This document shows, piece after piece, positions 11,465 through 21,469 of a stretch of DNA of 64,000 nt. This stretch comes from Bryoerythrophyllum caledonicum (lineage: Eukaryota > Streptophyta > Bryopsida > Pottiales > Pottiaceae), in contig OZ020514.1 in the NCBI GenBank assembly GCA_963971425.1, forward strand, positions 43,561,158-43,625,157. Direction: 5' to 3'. The notes under the pieces are model-generated. The model saw only the letters and a program-made list of their open reading frames with translations. It had not been told where the DNA came from and did not search any database. The position numbers and the translations under genes were made by a program. The first letter of the stretch is position 1. Every line of letters starts with the position of its first letter.

Positions 11465-11712
11465 TCGGGACAGTAAGGGAGAGGGAGAGTAAGGAGTCGG
11501 GACAATAAGGGGTCGGGTCGGGACAATAAGGGAGAGGAAGAGTAAGGAGTCGGGACTCCTGTAAACGTTAACAGATGTCTACTAATCGTCAACAGATCCC
11601 CGCTAAACGACTATAATACTTCGCTAAACGTCAATTATACTCCGCTAAAAGTCAATAATAATCTGCTAAACATCAATTAAACTCCGCTAAACGTCTACCA
11701 AACTCTACTTAA
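11465..11712. repeat. Short degenerate tandem repeats
   Basis: 11465-11550 repeats GGGACAATAAGGGAGAGG and AGTAAGGAGTCGGGAC words. 11570-11712 repeats a CTCCGCTAAACGTCAAT-like unit of about 21 bp, seven or so degenerate copies. Confidence 0.65.
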
Positions 11713-11908
11713 CTTCAAAAATCGGAAACCTTTAATGCAGGGAGGTATTGTACTGTGTCGTACACAAAACATATAGAGTTCGAGTAACATTTTTTGTTGT
11801 ACTTACATGCTTAGTGTAGAGTTGCGGTTGTTGATTTTGGTCAACGTCAACCAGTGATGTTCTATTTAGTTGAAGTAAATTGGCCCTATGAATGCCACGA
11901 CGACACCT

Positions 11909-11944
11909 GTGAAGCAAGTGCCGTTGGCGGCACCTACTTCACAA
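11909..11944. repeat. Hairpin repeat with GTGCCGTTGGCGGCAC core
   Basis: TGTGAAGCAAGTGCCG...CGGCACCTACTTCACA is an imperfect inverted repeat of 36 bp. It belongs to the family at 13528, 14313 and 15845-16520. Confidence 0.8.
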
Positions 11945-12251
11945 TGGATCTACCAAACAAGCTTGGTTCAGATTTATAATTACAGTTTGGTCGATCCAGC
12001 TCCAAATCGAGTTGAATCTGAATTGTGGGACTTGGATTTTTTTGAACATGTACTATTTTGAACATGTATTTCTTTGGGACTTGAATGAACGTACATTTGG
12101 AAAAATGATTTTTTTTTAAAGATTAAAACGGATGTAGCGCCGGGACTTCCCAAGAGGTCACCCTGGACCAATACTATTCCGGCCCGAAGGCGCTAAACTT
12201 CAGAGTTCTGATGGGATCTGGTAGAGTAGCCTTGGTATGACCGCATCACGT

Positions 12252-12560
12252 TCATCCATTGGAGCTGAAGCTAGTTAAAACAACGTTGTTGGCGTCCACG
12301 TAGGAGCTGAAGTTAGTTAAACCAACGTTGTTGGCGTCCACATCTGAGCTGAAGTTAGTTAAACCAACGTTGTTGGCGGCCACGTCAGAGCTGAAGTTAG
12401 TTAAACCAACGTTGTTGGCGTCCACGTCAGAGCTGAAACTACTTAAATCAACATTGTTGGCGGCCACGTCGGAGCTAAAACTAGTTAAATCAACGTTGTT
12501 GGCGTCCACGTCAGAGCTGAAGCTAGTTAAACCAACGTTGTTGGCGTCCACGTCGGAGCA
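12252..12560. repeat. 42-bp minisatellite, seven copies
   Basis: The unit is 42 bp, containing GAGCTGAAGTTAGTTAAACC then AACGTTGTTGGCGTCCACGT. Because 42 is a multiple of 3, both strands remain open for about 300 bp and read as 14-residue repeats (DANNVGLTSFSSDV on the minus strand). I see no splice or start context that would make this a protein. Confidence 0.9.
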
Positions 12561-12654
12561 AAAGCTGATAAATATTACACCTATAACTCGACAAGTTGAG
12601 CAGTTACAAGTTTAGGAAAACTATCCATTAGAGTCAACGTGAAATAGTGCCAGA

Positions 12655-13580
12655 ATTTTAGAACGAAGTGATATACTAGCAAGAGTTTAAAACCTGATGT
12701 TCTAGCAGTCATAGTGCACACAAATTTCATGAACTGAGTGAGAAAACCTAACAATATATTTTTACATTTGGAGTGGACTATACATCATGGAATAGGTTAC
12801 GTGGGTTACAGAAGTTAAAGAGTCAATCGGTTACAAGTTCACTACGAGAAGTTAGAGTGCACCGGTGAGCTAGAAGTTCAAGTTACTACAAGAAGTTCAA
12901 GTAGTGCATCTTGAACTTCCGTAATCGTTTGTTGGCTGGTCATGTTCATTTCCCATCGATAGGGAATCAGATCTCTAGCATGAGACTTCGTGGCTCATGC
13001 TATTTGTTCTTTACTCATGATACTTCATGATACTTCTTACACTACATGATACTGCAATGAGTTGAGCGGAGGACACAATGTAGATTATCTTGAATTAGTA
13101 GTAAGATAATGTAGTTAGATCAGAAGCTCCATACCGCACCAACTAGCTTGTGGACAGGAAGTTGGATACACAACCTTGTGAAGAGTCGATAACACAATGT
13201 TCTGATTCTCATGATGTTGTCCGGAAGAGTCGATGGCACAATGTTTTGATTCTCATGATAGCTTCGGGACAGGAAGCTAGGTATTACTACGATGGTGGTA
13301 TAGTAGGTGTAATGTAATTATCTTCGTGGTAATGTAGGTGCAGAATTGGAATTTGATTCTGCATGTCATTGCAATGAAGTCGTGGTTTTGCCACAGCTTC
13401 CTAGTAAAATAAGGATAATTTGTTTATCTCGTTTCTGAATATGCAACCAACTGATACCAATAATGTAGAATATTGTGGCCACGAGTGGCGGCAGCTAAAG
13501 GAGTGACCTGGCAAGTGAATGGTTCGAGGACACCTGTGAAGCAAGTGCCGCTCGCGGCACCTCCTTCACAGGGGTCCTAC
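12655..13580. repeat. Tandem duplicated block, copy 1
   Basis: This block matches 13655-14365 over long stretches: GTGGACTATACATCATG, AGGTTACGTGGGTTACAGAAG, CATGAACTGAGTGAGAAA and others. Each copy ends with the hairpin repeat (13528-13578 here). It is non-coding and may be a duplicated promoter or terminal segment upstream of P1. Confidence 0.75.
13528..13578. repeat. Hairpin repeat with GTGCCGCTCGCGGCAC core
   Basis: AGGACACCTGTGAAG...CTTCACAGGGGTCCT forms about 51 bp of nearly perfect inverted repeat around a 16-bp GC-rich core. It is the longest-armed member of the family. Confidence 0.85.
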
Positions 13581-13654
13581 CAAACAAGGCTGCATTCGGT
13601 TGTTTAACATTGACAGCTTATTGTGCATTCGGTACTTTAATACTGACGACTTCT

Positions 13655-14365
13655 TGTGCAAAATTCCGACGTGATGTTCTAGCTAGACAAACCTGATCTT
13701 CTAGCAGTCATGGTGCACACGAATTTCATGAACTGAGTGAGAAATCCTAACAATATTTTCTTTTGTTTGGAGTGGACTATACATCATGTAATAGGTTACG
13801 TGGGTTACAGAAGTTTAAGAGTCAATCGGATATAAGTTCACTAGTAGAAGTTGAAGTGCACACTTCAGCTAGAACCATCGATAGGAAATCAGATCTCAAC
13901 TTTGAGACTTCTTGGCTCATGCTTTATGTTCGATACTCATGATTCTTCATGATACTTCTATTATGGCATGAAACTGCAATTAGATGAGTTGGGGACACAA
14001 TGTAGATTTTTAGAAGTTAGATACTATAGTATGATCAGAAGCTACATACCGCGGCATCAAGCTTGTGGACAAGAAGATAGAAAATAAGATCTCAACAGTC
14101 TGACTTGATGGCTCATGCTTCAGGTTTCAATACTCCTGATTCCTCATGATACTTTTGATGTCGAATGAAACTGCAATGAGATGAGTCCAGGCGGCAAATG
14201 TAGATTATTAGAAGTTTGATATTGTACGAAGTTGAGAAGCGACATACAGCAGCATCTTGCTTGTGGACAGGTAGCTTGAGGGCAGGAAGCTTGTGGGCAG
14301 TCGAATGGTACGAGGACACCTGTGAAGCAAGTGCCGCTAGCGACACCTCCTTCACGGGAGTCCTT
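13655..14365. repeat. Tandem duplicated block, copy 2
   Basis: The second copy of the block at 12655-13580. It is shorter, ends in the hairpin at 14313-14364, and lies directly upstream of P1. Confidence 0.75.
14313..14364. repeat. Hairpin repeat with GTGCCGCTAGCGACAC core
   Basis: The same inverted-repeat family as 13528-13578, about 310 bp before the P1 start codon. One arm base differs in the core (GCGACAC). Confidence 0.8.
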
Positions 14366-14814
14366 CCAAACTTGGTTGTGTTCCATATATGCACGTGATT
14401 CATATAGGCACTGTTTCACTAATAATATGTAGGCATGTTTAGCAAGGCTTGAACCTTGAGTTTGCTAATTATTCAACCTTCTTTCAAGTCAAGGTCACTT
14501 CACTTCAGATCTTTCAGGTTTTTGAATTGTCAATTAGAGTGCAGAACCACTTCATGAATAAATTCAACAACATTCATGTAGAATATTTAGGAAACCAGTG
14601 ATGTTTATTCGTGACTGTCTGGTAGAGTGTCGGCATTTAAATTAGAAGTTAACCCGAATGCTTTGTTGCAGATATGGAGCTTAACGGCGTGGAACGTGAA
14701 TTCGACCAAGTGGGCAACGAGCAACCTCCAATTTGTGAAAATTCAGGTATCAAATGCAACTGTGTTATCAAAAGCGGTTTTGTATTCAATTCATTTTGTT
14801 TAACCAATCTCTAG

Positions 14815-15437
14815 ATGCAGGGGTCCATTCCAATGACAATAAAGACAATGAGAACAATTTAGAGGATGAGAACGTTGATGATGATCTTCGGGAGGAAATG
14901 TCAACTGAGGATATGGGGAGAGAGATGGATACACTTGTATTGCAGGAGTCAGTGAACACGAGTCTTGTCCTGGAGAAGTTACGGATGCAGCCACGAAAGA
15001 AGTCCAAGATTGATATCCCTCTATGTAGAATGAAGAAAGTATTGGCGGTGAGGCCGCCTCTCTCAAACGACGTCAGCTCTTTAGGAGCTCACTTTGTGAG
15101 CACCGGTTACATGGAGGGTCATGGCGTTTTCTATGTTGCACTGCAAAATGATCACGGGAAGACACTTGACGTTAGCGAGGAGATTATTCTTGGATGGAGT
15201 CCATTGTGGAAGAAGAAAAATGAAGAGTTTGAGGCGCAGTTGCTCGCAGATGAAGACTTGATGAAGTACTCGGGTAAGATGTTCTATGTTTGGGATGGGA
15301 ATTATCGTCTCAAAGCTTGGCTGGAGATCATCAACAGAGACCACGGGGATGACAGAGATTGGCATTACGCAGTGGAGTCGATTATCTTGGATGTTCCAAC
15401 AGGTTCAACCGGACTGCTTGTGACTCCACTCCACTAG
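14815..15437 (+). pseudogene. P1 exon 2: acidic region and ParB-like motif
   Basis: In phase with exon 1 across a GT-AG intron, it reads DAGVHSNDNKDNENN, a stretch rich in Asp, Glu and Asn. A basic patch and a folded segment follow, with FYVWDGNYRLKAWLE at about 15285-15330. In ParB/Srx-like domains a G-x-H-R signature follows a strand ending in hydrophobic residues; here it is G-N-Y-R, so the key His is replaced. The exon ends CACTAG|GTCAAT: the frame stop TAG (15435-15437) sits exactly against the splice donor, so an ancestral CAG|GT donor codon changed to TAG is plausible. Confidence 0.5.
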
Positions 15438-15844
15438 GTCAATTGATAAGTTCTGATTTCATGAAATTTCTTAAATTGTAAAATTTGTCTACCTTGTATC
15501 ATAACTCCATCCACTCCTTTTGCAGGTGGAATCAGAGGTGCCACATGAAATCAAATCTGGTCCACAAGCTGTATAGAATTCAACGAATTGTTGGGCAACC
15601 CCTCTCTTATTTTGAGAACCTAGTGACAAAGGCTGAAATTGATGATGCGATTGCAAAGCGGGATAGAACTCTAACATGGTACACGCTTACTGTTAAAGGA
15701 CTTGTTGGAGTACTATATCAGGTACTATTCACCTCTTAGGACTACATTTCATTTATCTGACAACCATTATTAGTCAAATGTATGATTATTCTTCTTGAAA
15801 TGGCCTTGTAGAGTTAGTTGTATGTCATCTACACCCCCTGAAGG

Positions 15845-16520
15845 GAGTGCCGCCAACGGCACTCTCTTTACGAAATGCTTATAGCTTTCTGGAGGCAGCC
15901 TCTAGTGCGAGTAGTGCGAGTAGTGCGAGCAGCTCATTCTTTTGGAGGGCAAGTGGCGTGTACAAGGCATCCCATAGAGAGAGTGCCACTGGCGGCACTC
16001 TCTTCTTTAGATGTTGATGGTTTATTTGGGGCAGCATGTAGAGGGAGTGCTGCCAGCGGCTCACACTTTTGGAGGTGCAAGTGGCTTGCTCAAGGTATCT
16101 AGTAATGTAAGTGCCGCTCGCGGCACTTTCTTTAATGGATGTTCTTTAATGGCTACCTTGAGGCAGCCTCTAGTGGGAGTGTTTCCAGCAGCTCACCCTG
16201 TTGAAGCTGCAAGTGGCTTGCTCAAGGCACCCCAACGAGAGAGTGAAGTTGGCGGCACCCTCTTCTTCAGGTGTTGATGGCTTCCTTGAGGCAGCCTCTA
16301 GAGGGAGTGCTGCCAATAGCTCACCCTTTAAAAGGTGCAAGTGGCTTGCTCAAGGCATCTTGTGGAGTGAATGCCGTTGGCTGCACTTCAATTTTTAGAG
16401 ACTGCGAGGTACCCTAGGGTATTCTGAAAAGGGGAGCCGCTAGCGGCGCCTGTATTGGAGTGACAAGGGGTTCCTCCCTCTAACCCCCTTTGAGGGAGGT
16501 ACCATTGGCGGCACTTCCTT
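15845..16520. repeat. Cluster of about nine GTGCCGCN-NGCGGCAC hairpin repeats in P1 intron 3
   Basis: Inverted repeats recur at about 15845, 15980, 16040, 16108, 16240, 16303, 16368, 16433 and 16500. Examples are GAGTGCCGCCAACGGCACTC and AAGTGCCGCTCGCGGCACTT. Spacers of 60-130 bp repeat words such as GGCTTGCTCAAGGCATC and GAGGCAGCCTCTAG, so the array has a loose tandem period of roughly 65-130 bp. The intron is bounded by donor 15722 and acceptor 16591. Confidence 0.8.
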
Positions 16521-16879
16521 TTGGAGGATCTTTTAGTGGCTCTCTAGTTTCTTGAACATGGTCTTCTAATGGTTTTTGTGTCTCATTTCAGCAAGAGATT
16601 GGTGAAGCAGCACCGCATGCCAATAGAATGTTTATTGAGAAGTATCCAGAGAAGACAGTTTAGTGAAACAGGAAGGACTTGCATCACGAAGTGTTGGAAA
16701 AGGTGAAGAAGGTGAAGAAGGACTATGTCACTGAGGTGAAGAAGCAGCTGCCTCCAGCTGACCCGAAGCACACGCCTGATTTTCTCAATCAGGTTAAAAT
16801 CCATTACAAGAAGCGGGAAGATGACCGGAAGATGTCGCAAGAGAAGTTGTTCTATTTGGCAACATCCGATGTCTGCAGC

Positions 16880-18791
16880 TGTGGGAATCTGTTCCCACAT
16901 AATTCCGGATATAGCCTTAAAATCCGGCTAGATATCAAATTTAATAAAAAATTAGTAAATAGAATATTATAGTAGGAGGCAAATAGGTAGAAATAAGAAA
17001 TAAGGAATCATGGTCCAACCGGAATCCTTAAATAGTGCTATTAGAGTACTTAGTATAAGTGCGGACGTCCGAAGAAATCCGGACTATTTCAGGGGTGATC
17101 CGGATTCCGGAACTGTCATCATGAAACAGACCTCATCCGGCAGCCGTCTGTTCCTCAAGACAACTCTAAGAGCAGATCTGGTCGGCAGGGAGGTCGGCAC
17201 CAACACCACCAGCAAAAGAATCTCCAGCAGCAATTTCCTGATCCGGAACTCAGTAGCCGGAGGAGACTCCGGAGAAGACAGACGCCGGGAAGAAGATAGA
17301 GGAATCACCTAGGCGTAAGAATAAGAAGACACCATACTTAGGAGTAGTATTAGGAAATCCCTAGTCCCTTTTGAATTAGTAGCGATTAACGATGGGGCTC
17401 AGGATTGCACCCGGCTACTAACAAAGGAGACTTAGGGAAGTTTGCATCCGGAAGGCCTTAGTCTAGAAAACTGTGAGTCCGGAAGGGATTTCCGGACTTC
17501 AGGGAATTTCCGGAAATTTTCAGGGAATTTCCGGATTTCAGGGATCTTCCGGAAATCAGGGATTTCCAGAATTAAGGGATTTCCGGATTTCCGGATTCCC
17601 GGATTCCGGAAGGAAGGAGCCAAAAGCCGGAAGCCGGAAACCGGAAACCGGAAACCGGAATCGGGATCTCAGATCCATAAATTTCGGATCTGAGATTTGA
17701 AATCCAGATTTTCAGGGATAAGATCTTTTAGGATAAGATTTTCCGGATTCCTCGCGGATTAGATGGAGCTAAGGTTAGGAACTTAGTTAGTACTTAAAGG
17801 ATGAGTCTTGAGGAGCCATCATCTTGTTTCCTCTAGCTGAAAACATCTTAGCCTTTGAATATATTTCTCTATATCCTAGTGTTGAGCGTTTTTGAGAGGA
17901 ACGGATCCATTGCGGTTTGTGTTGTTGTGGATAGGTTTTGTCATAATGAGCGTTATTGTGTTTGTAACTTGAGGTAACCGGTTGGGACTTGCATTAGGAG
18001 AGCGCCCGGGAGAGCTGGAGACGTATTGCAGAGGTGTTCCTGGTAGTCTCCAGGGTCCGAAAGAAGCCAGGAAGGGAAGAGATATATTGCAGAGGTGTTC
18101 CTGGTAGTCTCTAGGGCACGGAAGATCCGTGTGAACCCGGATTCCGGTTGAGGCTGGAGTTTACCCCCACGATAGGAAAAAGCCTGATGTGTATGTCTAG
18201 AAGGAGTCCTCGTTGCAAACCGTAATACTTACTTGGTAGAATCACGACAGCACCTGCCGGAATGTTGTTGTAGTCTAGACTTATCTCTGCGTGACCGTGT
18301 CCGGATGGCCATCCGGATGTTGTGAGAGTGTGGGTCTAGTAGCAGCAATCAACCACCGGTTAGCGGAGTAGGGAGAGTGGGTGTCCAGCCACTATAAGTT
18401 TCGGGGCAGTGGGTGTCTAGCCACTTTAAGTCACAAGACAGTGGGGAATCCGGCCACTTACACAAAACATGATCAGTGGCACCCGGCCACTAGCTTAAAA
18501 ACTCCGGAAGAGGCTCCGTCAGAAGTTATCCAGAATCCGGAAGGATCCGGAATCTGTTATTAGAATCCGGAATCCGGAAGGATCCGGAATCTACTAATAG
18601 AATCCAAAATCCGGAAGGATCCAGAAACTATTGTGAGGATCCGGTGGATTGGTGCTTGGTGTTTATGGATTATTTAGTGATTCTAGAAGAAACAACAGGT
18701 CTCTGTGGGAACAACCTGGGAGCGGTTTACTTTGGAAGTACTTAGTGACGATTAGGTGCATTCCGGAGGAATACTGTCTCTATAAACTGCA
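16880..18791. mobile_element. Retroelement-like insert C, internally deleted
   Basis: It starts with TGTGGGAATCTGTTCCCACA, an inverted repeat also found at the left ends of elements A (35122) and B (38593). The 5' part (GTCATCATGA and CCGGA-rich words) matches the 5' ends of A and B. From about 17383 (GTAGCGATTAACGATGGG) it matches the 3' tail of A (from about 37755), so the gag-like gene is missing. 17430-17700 and 18530-18640 are dense TTCCGGA minisatellites. It interrupts P1 exon 4. The right end is approximate (CTGCA near 18791) and I could not find a clean target duplication. Confidence 0.6.
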
Positions 18792-19024
18792 ACAGGAGCA
18801 ATGAAGGTTAAGTGGCTTGAGCGGTGGAACATGAAGCCCTCTGTTCGAAAAGCTGTGAGATTTCCTGAGACCAAATTCAATGACCACGACTTCCCCCTTT
18901 GGCTAACTCGGGCTACTTGGTGGGCACATGTGCGTTGATTTTGATACCATTTTCTATTACCACATGTTTGATACTTTCATGTGTTTTAAAATTATGCATT
19001 CTATGTGATTTCAAATCTTCTTCA

Positions 19025-20015
19025 TGGAACATTGGCTGAACTGAACGAGACTGTCAACTACCACCCGGGTGATGAAGAGGCCATTCCAACTATTGTTGAC
19101 TGGATTGAGCAGATGCGCATTCAACTTTGGAAGATTGCTTTCAAGACTGAGTTCGCAACCAAAGGTGTCTCTAAGAACAACACTCCAGATGAGCATAAGT
19201 TTTTATCTGAGGCTGTTAATCAAATTTTATACAGGTACTTCCATTACGTATTGCTTCTCAGGAAGGCAGTTTCAAGAATCCCCCCTTTTTTCGCAAACTA
19301 CTTGGATCCTACTAGTGACAGCTGCATGATCACTGAGGAGAATATGAAGGACTGGGATTGGGAGCATTGGAAGAAATGTGGGTGGTACTTAGATTGTCCA
19401 AAGAATAGACCACCTCTATTTGACATTCCACTATGAAATTCTATTCAGCCTGCTCTAGCAGGAACAGAGTTGGTCACGGTTGTGACAGAACCCATGAAGA
19501 AGACTAGAGGGGCACGGAAAAAGGCAGCCGAGGAAGATGCAAAGAAGAAGAAAGTTGTTGAGGAAGAGGTCGCGAGGAAGTGGAAGGAGGTCGAAGAAGA
19601 GGTGGCACGGAAGCTACAAGCGGCAAATGCGGCGGAGGCAACGGCATCACGCAAAGCGGCAGCCTTGGAAGCACAACTTGCGGCAAGAGACGCAACACCA
19701 AGACGGCAACAAGTGCATGTTGCTTTGCCCTTCGATGGCGATGATGATCATGATGTTCAAGAGACATCCTTCTTTGTGGCACTCCCCGAGACTCAACTAC
19801 GTCTCTCTCTCTCCCCCGCTACACATATTTAGCTTATGGACTTGTCTAATCCCTTATTCATAGGTTTCAAAAGATTGAAGAGGAAGATGGCCACTGGAAA
19901 ATCCACCAAACAGCGTGGCGTCGACTTGGTGTCCTCAACGAGCCTCACGAAGATAATGGATGTTCTACCGCAAGTGCACCCGGTTCTTGCCAACATGAAC
20001 AAATTATGCATGGAG
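19025..20015 (+). pseudogene. P1 middle exon: conserved helical block and Ala/Lys coiled coil
   Basis: The first part reads GTLAELNETVNYHPGDEEAI and continues to a Trp-rich segment (KDWDWEHWKKCGW). After a TGA (19434-19436) the same frame continues into a Lys/Glu/Ala-rich stretch (about 19495-19690) predicted to form a coiled coil. A TAG near 19830 follows, then FKRLKRKMATGKSTKQRGVD, and the donor GTAAGA is at 20016. The frame is maintained across both stops. Confidence 0.5.
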
Positions 20016-20091
20016 GTAAGACTACCAGTGTTTAATAGTCGTTCTTTTGTTTGCATGCATGGTTTAACCCTTGATTCCTACGTACTTGCAG

Positions 20092-21083
20092 ATCCAAGCT
20101 TCGACCACTATCCCTGAACGTTCGGAGGCTTGCCCGCACGGTGGCTTCAATCTCATCATTGAAGACTTCCCTGATGGGATGCCGGTACTTTCAATCTCCT
20201 TACAGCCTACTGTCGCTCCTACGTGGAACAACTACAACAAAAAGGATGTTGAGTTTGTTTTCGAGTTTTGGCATGAATTTCGTCACCGTCAGGGTAGTAT
20301 TTTGGCCTTTGCACTTGAATGTCTCAAGGTCCAAACCGATATTTTGAGCTTCGCCGATGCGTACGATTTCTACATGTTGCGGGAGTGGTGGGGTATAAAC
20401 AAGCTTCTGTTGCATTCAAGTGTGGATCCAAAAGGAAAGGTAATACACTATCATCATTCTCATCAATTTTTAGTTTCTACACATCTCAACTTCTATACAC
20501 TCTTCTCACTTTTATCATTCATTTTTGACACTCTTGACGGTTCAAGGTTCAGTTATTTGTGCTCAAGGTAATTCAGCCGCATGACTTTACCATTGCTCCA
20601 GATGAGACTTTGTCGGCATTAAACGTCGATGTCTCTGACTCTGATGTTGTTTTCAACTACACCTCCCTGGAGTCATAATCTATGAATTGGAACGTCCCAT
20701 GGAGGGGTCCCGTGAGAAGGATACCGTCGTCCAGCGAATGCTCATTGTAGCTCTTACTAAGCCGGGCTCACTTGTCCTTGATGCGTTCGCGTCCACAGGT
20801 AATACTTTTGATATACTTTCATCCATTAAATTTGTATCCACAATTTAACAATAACAATTGTCTACACTTCACTTTTGTCAGGAAATTCTATTCACGCATG
20901 CAAGGACATTGGGCGCCACATTGTGGCTCTAGAGCAAGACAATGATGTCTTTGAGGCCTTGTTGAAGCCTCTTCGTGCAGTAACGCCTAATACTCCAATG
21001 CCTACTGCGTCTTCATCCATTGGTCCCCGCCTTGCCGACGAGATCCAAATCCAACCGGTGGCTAAGCGCAATAGATTCAGTAC
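20092..21083 (+). pseudogene. P1 methyltransferase-like C-terminal exons
   Basis: Three exons: 20092-20439, 20547-20798 and 20882-21083, with GT-AG introns. FNLIIEDFPDGMP (about 20146-20184) sits where beta-class N4/N6 amino-methyltransferases have motif IV (normally D/S-P-P-Y/W), here D-F-P-D. Much later, GSLVLDAFASTG (split by intron at 20798/20882) then CKDIGRHIVALEQDNDVFE matches motif I and the following acidic strand (VLDxFxGxG...GR..x.x-E-x-D). The order IV then I is the permuted arrangement used by N4-cytosine and some N6-adenine enzymes. Key residues differ from active enzymes (D-F-P-D; F-A-S-T-G), so catalysis is doubtful. A 1-nt shift near 20672 separates the middle exon into two frames. 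Confidence 0.6.
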
Positions 21084-21188
21084 GTAAGCATCTTATGTCT
21101 TCCAATCAATTTCCATCTTTAATTTGGAAGTCTTCTGAAGGTCTCTGCCTTAATATGTTCAAATTTGTAGCCCTACGTGTAGAATAAT

Positions 21189-21461
21189 ATGGCCTCTAAT
21201 GGCACCTTCTCACATGTTTCTTACTTTGGTTGTGGCATTTGCAAAATGATGGCCAACGTTTGTTCCCCCACTCGAGACTACATAATGGCTCCATGGCATG
21301 CAGAAGAGGCCCTTAGGCAGGCAGCTGCATCATCCCCGTGTTCAATTAGTAGAGAACGTTTTTTTGATCGGCGTGTTCTTCAATTCATAGATGATGAGGC
21401 TGACGTAGAGCTGCATTATATTTCTACGTCGTACGAAAGCTCTAAGGACATGTCATGTTAA
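21189..21461 (+). CDS. Possible P1 C-terminal exon, unknown domain
   Basis: It reads MASNGTFSHVSYFGCGICKMM and ends at a TAA (21459). A splice acceptor (TTTGTAG) precedes it at 21170, but the phase from the donor at 21084 gives an early stop, so the link to P1 is uncertain. Two Cys (CGIC) and a later Cys could bind metal. I do not recognise the family. Confidence 0.35.
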   Translation: MASNGTFSHVSYFGCGICKMMANVCSPTRDYIMAPWHAEEALRQAAASSPCSISRERFFDRRVLQFIDDEADVELHYISTSYESSKDMSC

Positions 21462-21469
21462 ACTAACAT

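Larger units (their letters stand above)
14672..21461 (+). pseudogene. P1: ParB-like plus permuted DNA-methyltransferase-like gene
   Basis: My exon model: 14672-14746 (ATG at 14674, preceded by an acceptor CAG), 14815-15437, 15526-15721, 16592-16879, about 18795-18929, about 19025-20015, 20092-20439, 20547-20798, 20882-21083, and a possible C-terminal block at 21189-21461. Most junctions are GT-AG. Order of parts: acidic N-terminus; ParB-like motif KMFYVWDGNYRLKAW; helical Lys-rich region; Ala/Lys-rich coiled coil; then a methyltransferase-like C-terminus in permuted order (motif IV-like before motif I-like). ParB domains joined to N4/N6-type methyltransferases are known in phages and bacteria; a eukaryotic gene of this layout is unusual. 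Defects are stops (TAG/TGA near 16660, TGA 19434, TAG about 19830), small frameshifts (near 15545 and 20672), a lost acceptor near 19020, and retroelement C inside exon 4. Function today is doubtful. Confidence 0.6.

Noticed and set aside
19445..19782. Minus-strand ORFs opposite the P1 coiled coil
   Set aside because: They are complements of a Lys/Glu/Ala-rich coding segment on the plus strand.
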